Origin: Crossaster papposus
Lineage: Eukaryota; Echinodermata; Asteroidea; Velatida; Solasteridae
Length of the DNA stretch: 64,000 nucleotides
Assembly (NCBI GenBank): GCA_037893245.1
Contig: JBAIAA010000884.1
Span: forward strand, 62,001-126,000
Direction: 5' to 3'
Part shown: one piece after another, positions 1-11,940 of the stretch
How the letters are laid out: every line of letters begins with the position of its first letter
Numbering within the stretch: the stretch's first letter is position 1
Program-made: the position numbers and the translations under genes
Notes under the pieces: model-generated
What the model saw: the letters and a program-made list of their open reading frames with translations, nothing else
Databases searched by the model: none
What the model was told of the DNA's origin: nothing

Positions 1-126
1 TTGATCTCGCTGATGGCCCTTAGGATAATGTTCAGTACAGCTACATCAATTAAAAATTACATTAAACAGATGTTTATATCAACTACAATGCGGTCTCTAT
101 AGCAAGGCGGTCTCTATAAAATTCTA

Positions 127-205
127 GCAAAATTTTCCTCGGAATTTCCCTTGGAATTCCCCTTCGGAATTCCCCTTTGGAATTCCCTTTTGGAATACCC
201 CTTTA
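127..205. repeat. Short tandem repeat, ~15 bp unit
   Basis: Five or so imperfect copies of a 14-16 bp unit built on GGAATTCCCCTT follow one another. No coding frame of note crosses it. It is a simple minisatellite at the left end of the window. Confidence 0.75.
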
Positions 206-244
206 AACGTTTTCGTCAAAATCCCCTTCGAAATCAACGACAAA

Positions 245-320
245 GCAGGGTATCGTGAATAGGAGCGGGAAGGTGTCGTGAATAGGAGCGGGAAGGTGTC
301 GTGAATAGGAGCGGGAAGGT
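245..320. repeat. Tandem repeat, 23 bp unit, three copies
   Basis: The unit TCGTGAATAGGAGCGGGAAG plus GTG occurs three times head to tail with almost no divergence. This implies a recent local duplication. Between here and about 1,000 no gene is visible. Confidence 0.8.
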
Positions 321-1014
321 GAGTAGTTTCAGATTGGTTTTAGATAGTGAAATCAAGGGTAAATATAGTTCAAATATTAATAGATAAATAGATAATAATA
401 AATAGATACAGTGGTGATTAAATTGAAGTACCCATTAATTTGCAAGCGAGTACATGCAGGTACGTGCGTTTAAGTGTGTTTACGAGATCTCGAAATCACT
501 CTTACCGTCTCGAAAACCCTCAGCATTAAATTAACTCGCTCGAACCCGCTCGAAAATCCCCGCGTGTGTCGAGCGAGATGCAACGACCGTACGAGCGGTG
601 ATCACTGACCCGTGAAATTCAAGTTTGGGTTTTCATGTACGAACGACCGCCTGTGTGTATGTACACTGAATTTCGCAGACTAGACTGTAAACTGCAGGAT
701 TCCCCAAGTAACTGAGTGATGACCCGACCGAGTTTCTTGAAAAGACCAACATCAAAGCCTTAGCACCGCTCACTACTCCCCAGTGACAAGATCGTTATCC
801 AATCATGAAGTCCAGTTAAACAAATCTTTATTGTCATTGGGTGTTGACTTTCTTCTTTCAGAGCAGACGTTCTCTCAACACAAAGTGGTACTCATAGAAT
901 GTTGTACCGGCCCGCTTATCTCCAACAAAGATACATTGTATTTACTTACACTAACCCATGCCTGGCAGATACAAAATTTATTTAAAATGCGTTGGTCGGT
1001 GTATTTATCGAGCG

Positions 1015-1720
1015 AATTTATTTATCTCTTAACCCAACCGAAGATCATTTAATTGGCTGTAAGTACCTTTGTACCTTGCCGTACTGATTTACAGAAAGTA
1101 TTAAGATGTACAAATAAAAACATGTTAAAACCCGGAGCCTGTTCATTTAGGAAACCACAGTCCTAAACAAAAATATTCCTTAGGTTAATTATGTAATTGT
1201 CCATGTTTTTATAGAAAAAAAGAAGAGAAAGGGTACTTAAAGACTTATTGGAATGAACTCCTAACATTTCTCCAACCGATTTCAGGGGTAAATAATAATG
1301 CGATTTATTCTTGGTTTTTCTGATATCTAATAAAATCGACATATACCCGACCAATAAATTACGAGGCTAGCGAAATAAATTCCAGGTTTATTTAATACAA
1401 TTTATTTCTGGTTTCATTGGGTTTTTTAAAGGAAGAAAGAAAGAATAAACGGAACCTTAACACCTAATATTTTGAGCTCCTAAGCATTTTTCCAACAGAT
1501 TTAAGGGGAAAATTTAATACGATTTATTTTCCTTGTTTTTGTCTTTAACAAAACGATCTATTTCATGGCCCGTAAATTACAAGGCTAGCTTTTAAAAACA
1601 ATCACAAAACCCATACGAGCCAAGAAAAGATAAGCAAGAATAAAATCGAGGTGGTACAAAATCCCGATGGCGGACCCCAGAATACCAACACTGGACCATG
1701 AATAGTTTAAATTGTCATCG
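1015..1720. repeat. Dispersed non-coding repeat, uninterrupted copy
   Basis: This stretch is about 80% or more similar (by eye) and collinear with the two halves at 2,940-3,073 and 7,101-7,735, down to shared runs such as GGGTACTTAAAGACTTATT and AAATTACGAGGCTAGCG. The repeat holds an internal diverged duplication: 'CCAACCGATTTCAGGGG' followed about 230 bp later by 'CCAACAGATTTAAGGGG'. No protein is recognisable. Near 1,140-1,150 it preserves the empty version of the site where the transposon at 3,074-7,100 inserted in the other copy. Confidence 0.75.
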
Positions 1721-2939
1721 AAAACGGGTACTATTATTTGTTGTCGTGCATCGTCCCCTAAAATGGACGAGCTGAGGTTTTATCCCAGCAACTTACTCCC
1801 AGAAGCGTGTATTTCAGTCTTGAATGATTTTTTACACATCATAAGGAGTTCAAATTTATTCAAATATCGCTATGATACGGTAGTTGAAGGGGAATAAAAT
1901 AAAACCACGGGAGAATTAGTTGGGAGTATTTTCCGAATATATTCCACTTGGGGCAATAAAACCAGACAATGATTGACAGCTGACCTACAAATAGTATTAA
2001 AAAGTCTTAAAGTGCCGTTCGGTTTTCACTGATGCGCATGCGTCTACTTTGCATTACAACTCTATTGTTGTTTTAAGAATCAGGTTCAGTCAGATAATAG
2101 ACTCGGGACTGTAGATTTGTGCAACACAGTTCCTCGTCCATTCTAACTTGACAGCCCTGGCTTTTAATGTTGGTAAACATAATCCAACAATCCAACAAAA
2201 GTGTGTGTATTTATTAATCCAGGTCTTGTCTGTCTTATTTCACTACAGGATAGAGAGAAATGTTCCAACTTCCACCTTCAGCGAGTCCGCGATGTCAGAC
2301 TAAAAACGTCAACTTGAAAATTTCACCTCCTTTCCTCATTCCGTTTAAATCCCCAGGCATTGCTTGGGGACGTCTGATGACCGCAAGATTGTCATGGCAG
2401 AGCTCCACAGTTAATAGCCACATTGCCTCGACCAATCAACAACCGTGGATCAACGAGCGTTTCCCACATTAAACCATTCAATGTCTGACTTTGCTTTTGT
2501 CAGCTACACAATTGTCAGACACCACGAGCAAACACAATCTCCTTCTTTCCCACGCCCCCCATCCTTTGCTTTTGCCCGCAGATAATAATTCGAGCCCTTT
2601 CAAAGACACCCTCTGTTATTGAAGAACCAATCATAGCCCCCATGACTCGTTCTTGATTGGCTAAATAAATCAAAGGAAACCGGCCCCGGCGTTATGGAGG
2701 CAGCGTTAAGCTTTGATGACTGTGAAGAATAGGTTTTGATCGACAGGCTCCACAAAAGGATTCGGTAGTTCTCCCAGTAGAGAGATTATTTTACACAACT
2801 TGGGGAAAGGGCAAGTACTAGAAGTGGTAAAATAATTAAGTAGTTGAAAATAATAAAGCCAGAGGAAATGTGCAGTTCTGGTGTCTATTCTCACAAAATA
2901 AATGTATATACTGAAACATCACACAATTTTCTAATATAA

Positions 2940-3073
2940 GTTGTATTTATCTCTTGGCCTAACCGATGGTCATTAAATTGGATGCGAGTACTTTTACAAA
3001 AGTTTGCCGTAATCATTTACAAAATATATTTAGATGTACAAATAAAAAGGTGTTAACAATTCTGAGCCTGTAT
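2940..3073. repeat. Left half of the split dispersed repeat
   Basis: Collinear with 1,021-1,140 (shared TTATCTCTT, CCGTA, GATGTACAAATAAAAA, GAGCCTGT). Similarity stops exactly where the inverted terminus of the transposon begins, so it marks the element's left edge. Confidence 0.75.
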
Positions 3074-3240
3074 AGTGGGGCGGATACGTGCAATATATCA
3101 AACAATTGTGGGTTTTGTCATAGAAGCATGAAATTTGGCACAGTGCTAGATAAGGTCCAAGGGAAGAGTTTCAGAAATGGAGCCACCGTAAAATAATCCT
3201 GTGTGACCGCCGGCAGCCATTTTCCAAAATGGCGGCCAAA
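3074..3240 (+). repeat. Left terminal inverted repeat of the 4.0 kb transposon
   Basis: Matches the reverse complement of 6,938-7,100. It includes an ATGGCGGCC-type inner segment, and a short palindrome (CCATTTTCCAAAATGG) lies near its inner end. Confidence 0.75.
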
Positions 3241-3579
3241 CTCCGAACAGATACATGGCGTGACATTGTAATGTGTATATAAAGTGTTCCAATGGTACTA
3301 AATAGTCACCATTTCATGTCATAGTACCACACAAATAATAAATAAACATTGAATATTGTGTTCCAGGACATTTTTTATCATTATTATTGCTAATTAACAG
3401 TATAATAACAGTCTTATTATCGGAAATAAAAAAACGTAACATTTATGCGCTTCATCTGAAAAGAGGGAATTCCCGAGGTGATAGAAACGGGCTCGCTCCA
3501 TTGTTAAATCATATAACTAAAGTGTGTATATAATAAACAACCCAATCTCTGTCATAAATGCTAATACTAGTGTCCCCCT

Positions 3580-6556
3580 GCTATCACAGCACTGTTGCCT
3601 CTATTTTCTGATGACTCCAAGTCTGTCGCAATACGACACTCGATGGACGTGGTTAAGCAGGCTGTGCAGCAACCCAACTCTCACCAAGTACCAGTGATCA
3701 CTGTGGACCAGCCACTATATACACAATCTCCAAGCAGATACAGTGGAACTGGCCAGCAATCTACAGAGAAGAACACTTCATCATCATCCTGGGAGGATTG
3801 CATATTGGGAAGGCTAGAATAAAAGTGCTATGAGACTGGCTGGAAGACAGTGGTTGAATTAGGTCGAGGCACTTGTCCAGGCTAAGGTAGCATTAGCAGG
3901 GACCGCATATTCCTTTTTGAAGGCATCCCATGGTCCTCGAACCAGACACGCACATCAAGTTACAGCGAGCAGCCTGCACATGTTGCTGAAAAAGGCCTAC
4001 ACCCGTACTACACAGATACACGGGAACCTTGAGACGAACCAGAGACAATTGATGACTGGTGTGTTCAACATAATCGGGCAATTCCACATTTCCAGTTGTG
4101 GCACACAGGGATACAGCTGGAACTCCTGGTCTTGACATACGTCAGGTCACTGATAACGGCAAACTTCCCCCTGTATGTGGACTGCTTAACCAAGCTTGCA
4201 CCATGGTTTTTGCAGCCTGGACCGCACCAACTACGCGAGATGGGTGCCATTCACATTTGAGACAAGATAGGTCTGAGCAATGCCCATCCAGAGATAGCTT
4301 CTGAATTCAACAGCGGAAACTTCACAGTTCACAAGACCTGCCGGGTGTTCTCATCCATGGCCATTGACCAAGCTCATGAACAGAACAATGCTGCTGTCAA
4401 GGCTGAAGATGGAGCTGTTGGCCTCACCCAAACCCCTGAGTCTCTCAGACGATGGATGGTTGCTGGGCCTGAACTGGTGAGAATGACTGCAGAATTTGAA
4501 GCATCAATCGAAAGAAGGCACAAAGAAACAACCCAACAGACACAGCACCATGAGCAGACAAAGAATTCCAAGGTCCTCTTTGCTCAACATGTCACAGACC
4601 TGGTTGACGTGATAGAAGAAATGGGCAACCCATTCTTGGAGGAAAGCAACGACCTACTGAGACTGGACACACGAGACATCATCGACCCAGCTGTAGCAGT
4701 TTCAGTTCGGCAGGCTGAGAATATAGGACAGCAACAGTATGATACCTTCCTCGCTGATCGACTGATTGAAAGAACAACATCCATGGCAGAACCAATCAAG
4801 AAGAACAAACTGCACATGTTCAGTCGGCCTCCTGCTAAAGAGACGTCGAAAGCAAAACTCTAAGTCTTTTCCCTGAAGAGTGACTGCGCACTTTTCTCAC
4901 GACTCTACATTGCCTGTCAGACACGAGGTGGCAACCTGGATGACTTCTTTCGTCACGAGAACCAAAGCCTGTCCCCCATAAATAAATCTAAGACTGGGTA
5001 CCAAATCTGACCTGGTGGGATGTTTGGAGAAATGCGCATAGTCCAAAAGCGATGTCCCGGATACTGATTTCATCATCTTAGATAGGGCTGTGGTTGTCAA
5101 CTTCCTGAGACCCGGCGCTGCCAAGACCTTTGATGACTATTCAGTAAAGGTCTTCTTGCCACATATTCAGGGTCAGCTACAGCAGGTGGAGTGATTTGGC
5201 CTAGCGGTTAGAGCACCGGACTTATGTTCTGTTGTTTTAGAGGCAACAGCGGCGTGGTTTCGAGCCCGGGCCGCGCCGGACACGTGTGCACTTAAGCAAG
5301 GCACTTAACCACTATTGCTTCGTCCTTCGGATGGGACGCAAAGTCGTAGGTCCCGTGTGTTGTATAATGCACACAAATGAACCCAGAAAAACTTATCGCT
5401 AAGAAAAGGGGTTTGCCCCGGTGTTTCTGGAGGATCAAGACCTTCTTGTGGGGATCAGGCTAAGAGAAAAAAAGACCTTTAGAACTAAAGCTGTCAATCC
5501 GGACTTTGGTCCATACGACAACAACAACAGCTACAGCATGCCAGTCGAGTGGACGTGGTCTGGGTCCAGTACTGTGACAACAGCCTGCAATCTCAGACCA
5601 GAAACGAGCAGGGGAAGGGCATCAGGAGAAGAGTTTGTGGATCCACGAATCTACCTGGAAACTGGCAAGAGTTTCTGCGGATAGATGCCAACAAGGTTGA
5701 GTTGTTTGCCTTCTTGGCGAAGCACATCAGTCGCCTGGAAACTGACAAGCAGATAGTCACCACAAACGGTTCATAAGTTATGTGCAGCCTTTCAGAGGAT
5801 ACTAGTGGTCTCGTCCCATGCAACCATGAGGATGCTGATACACGGATGACGCTGCACCTGGCAGATGCAGTCATTAACCTTGTGTTCCAGAAGATTCTAT
5901 GGCGCACAGTGGACACAGACCTGGTTGTCTTTGCTGTGGCAGTAGTATCCAAACTTGCAATCTTGCAGGAACTGTGGGTGGCATTCGGTACAGCTGCACA
6001 CTTCAGTTGCATTTCTACTCACGACATCACTGCATCTCTTGGTCCCGACAAGCCAAGCTCTGCTATTATTCTATGCCTTCACCGGGTGTGACACTGTATC
6101 TTCGTTTTCTACACGGGACGAGAAGGCAGCCTGGGAAACTTTGAAGGTATGTGAGAAAGTGAATCCAGCATTTCACCATCCTGCTGTACAACCGCACCAG
6201 CAGCCTGGAGAACATAGACGAAGCTCGCCAAGAGATGTTCGCCAAGAAAGGACATCATCCCCCCGACCAAAGCAGCCCTGGCGCAGTATATCAAGAGGGC
6301 AGTGTACCAGGGTGGACACTGCTGGGGCAAGGCTCTGGAAGTGTATGTTGACATGCCATCCCCAGCTGACTGGGGTGGGTTGACCCCGACAACTGGAAAC
6401 CATTGTGGACTACCCTGTCTGAGGCCAGCACTTCATCTAGAGAACTCCTGCACTGCGGTTGCAAATAAGGCTGTGCAGGAAAGGGGCAAGTGCAAGAAGG
6501 CAGCATTAAAGTGCACTGTTCTCTGCCAGTGTGGTGGACGAGACTGCAATGTATAG
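3580..6556 (+). pseudogene. Broken multi-copy metazoan gene with XPG/PIN-like motifs and Cys-rich tail
   Basis: Pieces in all three frames line up in order with a long protein family, usually labelled uncharacterised, that is multi-copy in cnidarians, molluscs and fish. Longest clean piece: 4,345-4,863, with the family block IDQAHEQNNA...GAVGLTQTPESLRRWMVAGPE. Further on come RVDVVW (about 5,545), CNHEDADTRMTLHLADA (about 5,820), RTVDTDLVVFAVA (about 5,910) and FTGCDTVSSF (about 6,085). The spaced acidic groups EDADTR, DTD and GCDT resemble the metal-binding positions of FEN/XPG-like nucleases. The end is Cys-rich (GKCKKAALKCTVLCQCGG, about 6,487-6,540). At least five frameshifts, several stops and a 343 bp SINE break it. 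Function is inferred from motif spacing only. Confidence 0.75.
5185..5527 (+). mobile_element. tRNA-derived Deu-type SINE, full length
   Basis: The insertion is flanked by perfect 11 bp duplications, CAGCTACAGCA at 5,174-5,184 and 5,528-5,538. Removing one copy plus the insert rejoins the host frame (GQLQ...RVDVVW). The head is tRNA-like, with an A box TGGCCTAGCGG (5,197-5,207) and a B box GGTTTCGAGCC (5,256-5,266). The centre has the Deu-domain signature (AAGGCACTTAACC, CTTCGGATGGGACG, GGTCCCGTGTG). The tail ends in ACAACAACAA, the kind of short repeat left by LINE-assisted priming. Confidence 0.88.
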
Positions 6557-6937
6557 ACTAAACGAACGCATAATGCTAGCAAATCATTTTGCTGACTCAG
6601 CATTTGTCCTCTACCAGTTTGCAGCTCCCTGATACTGATACGTTTAATAGTTCCACATGCATTGATAAATGGTTAACAATATTTTACTATCCAATTGCAT
6701 GAACATGTGTTCATCATTGCTGCGTGTTTTTGTGTGTTTTAAATAGTAGCGTTTCTAAGATTGTGCACGTTTGACATTTTGCTGACTCGGCACTTATTCT
6801 CTCAACATGCAGACCTGCATATCTCACTGTCTGCATTTTAGAGACAATGTTGTAACATTCTGGAATGCTACTGTGATAAATCGGAACCTCCAAGATCCTT
6901 TCATTGCAAGATAACCCCAAATTCCCTGTGTCGCTAA

Positions 6938-7100
6938 TGGTTTATCACTGCCATTTTTCAAAATGGCCGCCAAGACCGACCTAGAACTATTTCGCGATGG
7001 CTCCATTTCTTAAAATGTTTTATGGGTCATAAACTACAACTGTGCCAAATTTCATGCTTCTATGAAAAAAACCACAATTATTTCACATATCCGCCCCACT
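6938..7100 (-). repeat. Right terminal inverted repeat of the 4.0 kb transposon
   Basis: Reverse complement of 3,074-3,240 with scattered substitutions; ends CATATCCGCCCCAC just before the dispersed repeat resumes. Confidence 0.75.
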
Positions 7101-7735
7101 ATTATTTACGAAACCCTAGTCATCCAAAATATATTCCTACGGTTAATTTTGAAATTGTCCTTATTGTCTTTTTATAGAAAAAAGGGGGAAAGGGTACTTA
7201 AAGACTTATTTGTCTGAACTCCTAAACATTTCCCCAACCGATTTCAGGGGTAAATAATAATACAATTTATTCTTGGTTTTTCTGGTATCTAATAAAATCA
7301 ACAAACACCGAACCATTAAATTACGAGGCTAGCGAAATAAATTTCAGAGGTTTATTTAATAACATTTATTTCTGGTTTCATTGTTGGAAAACCCCCCCCA
7401 AAAAAAAAAAAACGGGACCTTAACACCTAAATAATTTTAAACGGATTGAAGGGAAAAATTTAATACGATTTATTTTCCGTTTTTCTTGTACATGTACATG
7501 TATTTAACAAAAACGATCTATTTTATGGCCCGTAAATTACAAGGATAGCTTTAAAAAACTTCCACCAAACCAATAGGCCTACAGCCAAGAATAAATAAGA
7601 ATATAATCAAGGTGATACAAAATCCTGATCCAGGACCCCAGGACCCCAAGACCCCCCCAAACTAATATTTTGAATATAATCCAAGTAGGCTCAAGAAATC
7701 CAGATAATGATTGACAGCTGACCTACAAAATGTAT
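7101..7735. repeat. Right half of the split dispersed repeat
   Basis: Collinear with 1,141-1,990 including AGAAAAAAG..GGGTACTTAAAGACTTATT and a shared end near TTGACAGCTGACCTACAAA. It contains no gene. Confidence 0.75.
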
Positions 7736-8569
7736 TAAGTTGGATAAGCAAGCCAGCCAACATGTGGGCGACCACCACATTGGAATTTTAATTGGCTGGG
7801 GAATGTTTCTTTGTGGCATACAATTACAACCAATGAAAAAGATAATTTGTTAGAAGGAAGGACATGATTGGAAGTTCTTTTTTTTTGCACGATCTCTTTC
7901 TCATCAACGTTTTTTGTCCTTCCGAATACACGCTCGATAATACGAATAGAGATCAAAAATACTTTGTCATTCAGCTTTAAAATTCACCGACACAATGGAC
8001 ATACATGCACATGTAAAGCACCCAACAAGATCCCACAAAAGAAGCACGGTGCACTAATTATAATGACAATAAATGTAGGTCGTTCCTTGGCACTCAACCA
8101 ATAACCTTTTTATAGCTCCATGTTCACAGTAAAATTGGGCTCTCAATTGGGCTTTTGTGTAGCGCAACAATCACTCAGAACAGTTGTCCCAACTGAAAAG
8201 CCGGATCGATTGGTAAATGGGCCACTACACGTACTTGGGAATCACACGAAGTCTTTGTTATGCATGGATGACTTTCCTCGTAAGTGCTCGTTCTTCACGC
8301 ACCTCGGAAGCGCTCGCGCGTAACTGCAAGACCCCGTAAATCCTCTCGCGTAACTGCGAGACCTCGTAAATCCTCAGACAATGGCCGAGTAGATACATGT
8401 GTTAACGGGTGAATTGCGTGCGAGTACGAGTGCGAGGGGTACTTAAGGCCGAGAGTCCTTGGGTAAATAAAGCCGAGAATCCTAGAGTAAATAAAGCCAT
8501 GATGTCATTGGGTCTCAGGTCTATTATTAACTTTATTTCTTGCATCCGCGCATCCAGACATCAGAGTAT
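7736..8569. other. Intergenic, no gene seen
   Basis: Short AT-rich open frames only. Two 29 bp tandem copies of a CGCGTAACTGC..CGTAAATCCTC unit lie at about 8,315-8,375. Confidence 0.5.
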
Positions 8570-8962
8570 TTAACCAGTTCAGGCCGGATGACGTATACAT
8601 ACATGTACGTATGCAAAATTGGGCTTTCAAATATTTGTATACCGAGTACACACATCCCCGACCCGGTGTGTAGTTCCACTGATGACTATACACGCGTCAG
8701 ATGTTATGGCGGGTAGCGGTTGACGTAATATCAAGCCCTGACTGCAGGGGAAAAAATGCCCTAGGCAACAGAATGTTGGCAAAAACAAAGAAAATAGGGG
8801 TGCTAATAAACTAAGTGTTGGCATCTTGTAGTACATGTAGATGCATTATCAAAACAGGAATATTTTACTGAATGAAAAAAATATTTTATTTAATGAAAAA
8901 TAATCCGGCCACTTGCCAGTGGTCTCGGTAACTTAAAAATACACCTGGCGCAAACTGGTTAA
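8570..8962. mobile_element. Possible TTAA-flanked MITE
   Basis: Begins TTAACCAGTTC and ends AAACTGGTTAA, the same terminal word as the clearer copies at 18,099 and 55,242. The inside is not obviously related to those copies, so this may be chance or a distant member. Confidence 0.35.
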
Positions 8963-11329
8963 CCCAAACCCAAGCCGGCACATTACTTATAATGAATAAA
9001 TACCTAGGAGTAGGCATTTCAGTGACGTCACAAAACCAGTCGTGGTAACCGCACACACGGCCCCACGCACACAACGTTGCAGAACAAACAAATTATGTCG
9101 AAATATATTAAATTGTATCTCAGGTTTTATAAAATATATGATCATAATCGTATGGTGATCGTAATAATTCATATCTTACGGGATTATTGCCAAAAAATCA
9201 GCGCAAACGACCTAGTAGTTCGTTAGTTATGAGTTAAAATAAAACGTGGTGTGGGAAAAAAACTGCCTGCACAGCGCCAGAAGTGAGCCCGATCGTGCGT
9301 GGAACGGCCTTTCGGCTTTCGCTCGGTCGTACTCGATTTACCATTAGTTTTTTTATTGACCAATATGGAGTGTTAGGTTCCTGACATTGGCGCGTGATCG
9401 GTAATTTCCGGAAGAAGAAGAGTGCTTTTACCCACCGCGTTTGTTCTTTGAAGATCGGACCAGCGGTTTTCAAACGGCGCGAAAGACAAATTTTTACATC
9501 AAATTATCTCAAAAGTTCGTTATTTTATTCACACAGAACTTCTTCAGAAAGTAGAAAATATATTTCTTTATAAGAATTTAAGTTTTTAGTAGTTTTGGTT
9601 CTAAAACGGCCTCCCAAACTGTACTTTTGTACAGCGGGTTTTGTTCAGTTTTTTGTCAGTAGACTGGTTACCGCAAGACAATTTCATACACATGATACTG
9701 TGGAAGGTTGGGTACCGAACACGTACAATTTGTTTACGGTCGTTGTTAACAAAGTCACCAATTTTCATCCCCTAAATCTTATTGATACATAAAAAAGATA
9801 TTTACATATTGAACTTGAAGGAAGAGAGTCATTTTATACATATTGTGTATTTACATGTCAGAAAACGAATAATGTTATGTTATGTATTTTTTTTTGGACA
9901 AAAACGTCCCATTTTTGTCGTGAACCTATTGCGCTATGGATTTGTTTTGTTATTGTTTGGGACTCGACTTCTTCTTACTTCGGCCTTCTGATGCATTTTT
10001 ATTACTCAAATGGACTGGCTGGACTATGTTATGTACTGTAGATTATTTAAACCATCAAATAAAGAATGAGTCCACATCTAATTTTGTTTCAAAAAGTTAA
10101 TTGATATATTTGTTTAGTATTTTTAAAATTGTTGTCAGTTTACATCATTCATAAAATATCAACAAGTCAGCCTCTCTAGTATTTTTTTGAACATTTTTTT
10201 TTTCAAATACTAACAGTGAATAGAAGGAATACGTTACTGTAACAAGACTTATCATTAATTAATTAAGCAAATTAGATAATTTATTCTTTTTAGAGAATCT
10301 TTTATTCTGTCGGTGGTTTGTCCCTGCTAGAAAGACTTACTTCACACGTGCTTCACATTAATAATACATGTAGTACTAAAAATGCGGCAACAAATCTCTT
10401 TTTTTTCCACATTTTGGTAATTAAATATGCAAATGAGCAATTAAACATTATTTTAATATCTTAATCTTGCTTTTAATTGGAGCGCAACAATATAAGTAAT
10501 AATTGTGCCAAATATGAACAACATTGAATAAACCGTTTGAGTTAAGAGAGATAATACTGTAATATTTACATTCTTGATGGTGCCATTGCCTTTATAAAGA
10601 AAAATATAAGGTGACCTTTGACCTTTAGCGAGAATTTGAACCAATTTTTGCATTATTAAAATTTCTGTTTTTTGAGAACCGCTTGCCCGATTGTTTTTTT
10701 TTTACATTGGTGGAATGCTTGAGACCTCTTTCATCCTGGCTATAAATGGGTGTGTCACTGAAGCAATTAAAAAATCACCTGAAATGCCTACTACTAGGAG
10801 AGTTGATGATAGCTTCTGATTGGTCGAGACTCAATCACGTAAAGGGCATTATTTTGGTCCCAGCTTTCAAACATTTGAGCAAATTAGGCTGATAATGTTA
10901 TCAGTGCAGTAGGGTGTAGCTAATTTTTCTGAGCAAAATGGCACCTCAGTCATTCATACCGGCCAACAGAAGTTGAATTACAGAATTGTTACGTTTTATT
11001 ATTTTAGAGATTGAGTACAAAATAGCTTATTGCCAGCTTAGTTTTTAAAGACAGAATGTTCAATTAATGAAACAGCCAAAACCATGATGTTGGACACAAG
11101 TTCTAGCCTATAGCGTGCATTGTAATTAGGTACATGTATCAATATGGTTTTGCACATTGTATACCCTACACATTGTTGTATGGGCCCATATATGCACAAG
11201 TAGAGTAAAAACGTCACAATATATTTATTTCCCTACTTTTTTTACCAAATTATTTGAGTTCAGTACCGATCTTTTGATTTAAAGCATATTCATTGATATT
11301 CCTCAATCCCCTTACCCTCAAATCACGGC
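8963..11329. other. Intergenic, no gene seen
   Basis: AT-rich sequence with poly-T runs and short chance frames. A perfect DR1-type motif TGACCTTTGACCT lies at 10,612-10,624. Nothing else can be supported. Confidence 0.5.
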
Positions 11330-11545
11330 CATAGATAGAGAGGGTTTTTACAGGTTAACCGCCGTTAAACAATAGAAACCGTGCACACAAAATTCGGGCA
11401 ATAACTCCATACTGCCGCACGATCTACCCTAACCAAAAATATGTATGAGTACTTTATCAACTCACCCAGCTGCTGCCCACCAAAAACCGGTCGAATCTCG
11501 GCCAATTTCTGTAAAAAAGGTGAAAACTATGCTCGTTCCGCAAAC
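11330..11545. repeat. Dispersed repeat, inverted copy at 36,302-36,502
   Basis: The run GAGGGTTTTTACAGGTTAAC and the following ~200 bp reappear in reverse orientation near 36.4 kb (shared AACTCCATACTGCCGCAC, CCAGCTGCTGCCCACCAAAA). No coding content is seen. Confidence 0.75.
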
Positions 11546-11689
11546 GCGACTGTTACAAGATGGCGGATAACGACGTTCAATGAAATTGGTACCGTGACCC
11601 CGGCCGGGGTCAGTGCGGACCAACCACATGGCTTCTCGATCTCTGAACGATGACAGGGCTGTTTTCCAAAGTTGTCGAGTCGCTGGCAC

Positions 11690-11940
11690 CTAAAGGTGCC
11701 TACGGCAGCCGGCCACACCGACTCATATACGACTATGGAGCACAGCCTGAGATCGAAAGTGTTTGATTTTTCAGGAGGGAGGAAAACCGGATGACCTGGA
11801 AAAAAAACCTCGTGGCACAGGAGATAACCAACGCACAACTCTACTCACATATGGTCCGGGCCGGGAATCGAACCCGGGCCACATTGGTGAGAGGCAAGCG
11901 CTTTACACACAAGCCACCCATGCCACCCATGATGGCGCAT
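11690..11940 (-). mobile_element. tRNA-derived SINE, minus strand
   Basis: Read on the minus strand it starts TGGGTGGCTTGTGTGTAAAG, followed by a B box GGGTTCGATTCC and then a tail with CCGGTTTTCCTCCCTCC. The head resembles a tRNA gene but the body does not fold as one. The same head fragment (GGCTTGTGTGTAAAGCGCTT) recurs inside the repeat array at 62-64 kb. Confidence 0.65.

Larger units (their letters stand above)
3074..7100 (+). mobile_element. ~4.0 kb TIR DNA transposon, possibly Academ-like, decayed
   Basis: The ends are inverted copies beginning GTGGGGCGGATA with the shared internal run CATAGAAGCATGAAATTTGG. Homology between the ends extends for about 165 bp (3,074-3,240 against 6,938-7,100). 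Both edges coincide with the point where the surrounding dispersed repeat is interrupted, and an empty version of that site exists near 1,140. A TA dinucleotide flanks each end, but the exact target duplication is unresolved. Inside lies a decayed gene with XPG/PIN-nuclease-like motifs. From memory, some Academ-group transposons carry XPG-like nucleases; the class assignment is therefore inference. Confidence 0.7.

Noticed and set aside
783..1052. 89-codon open frame on plus
   Set aside because: No family resemblance; lies partly in the dispersed repeat and matches a stop-containing copy at 2.9 kb.
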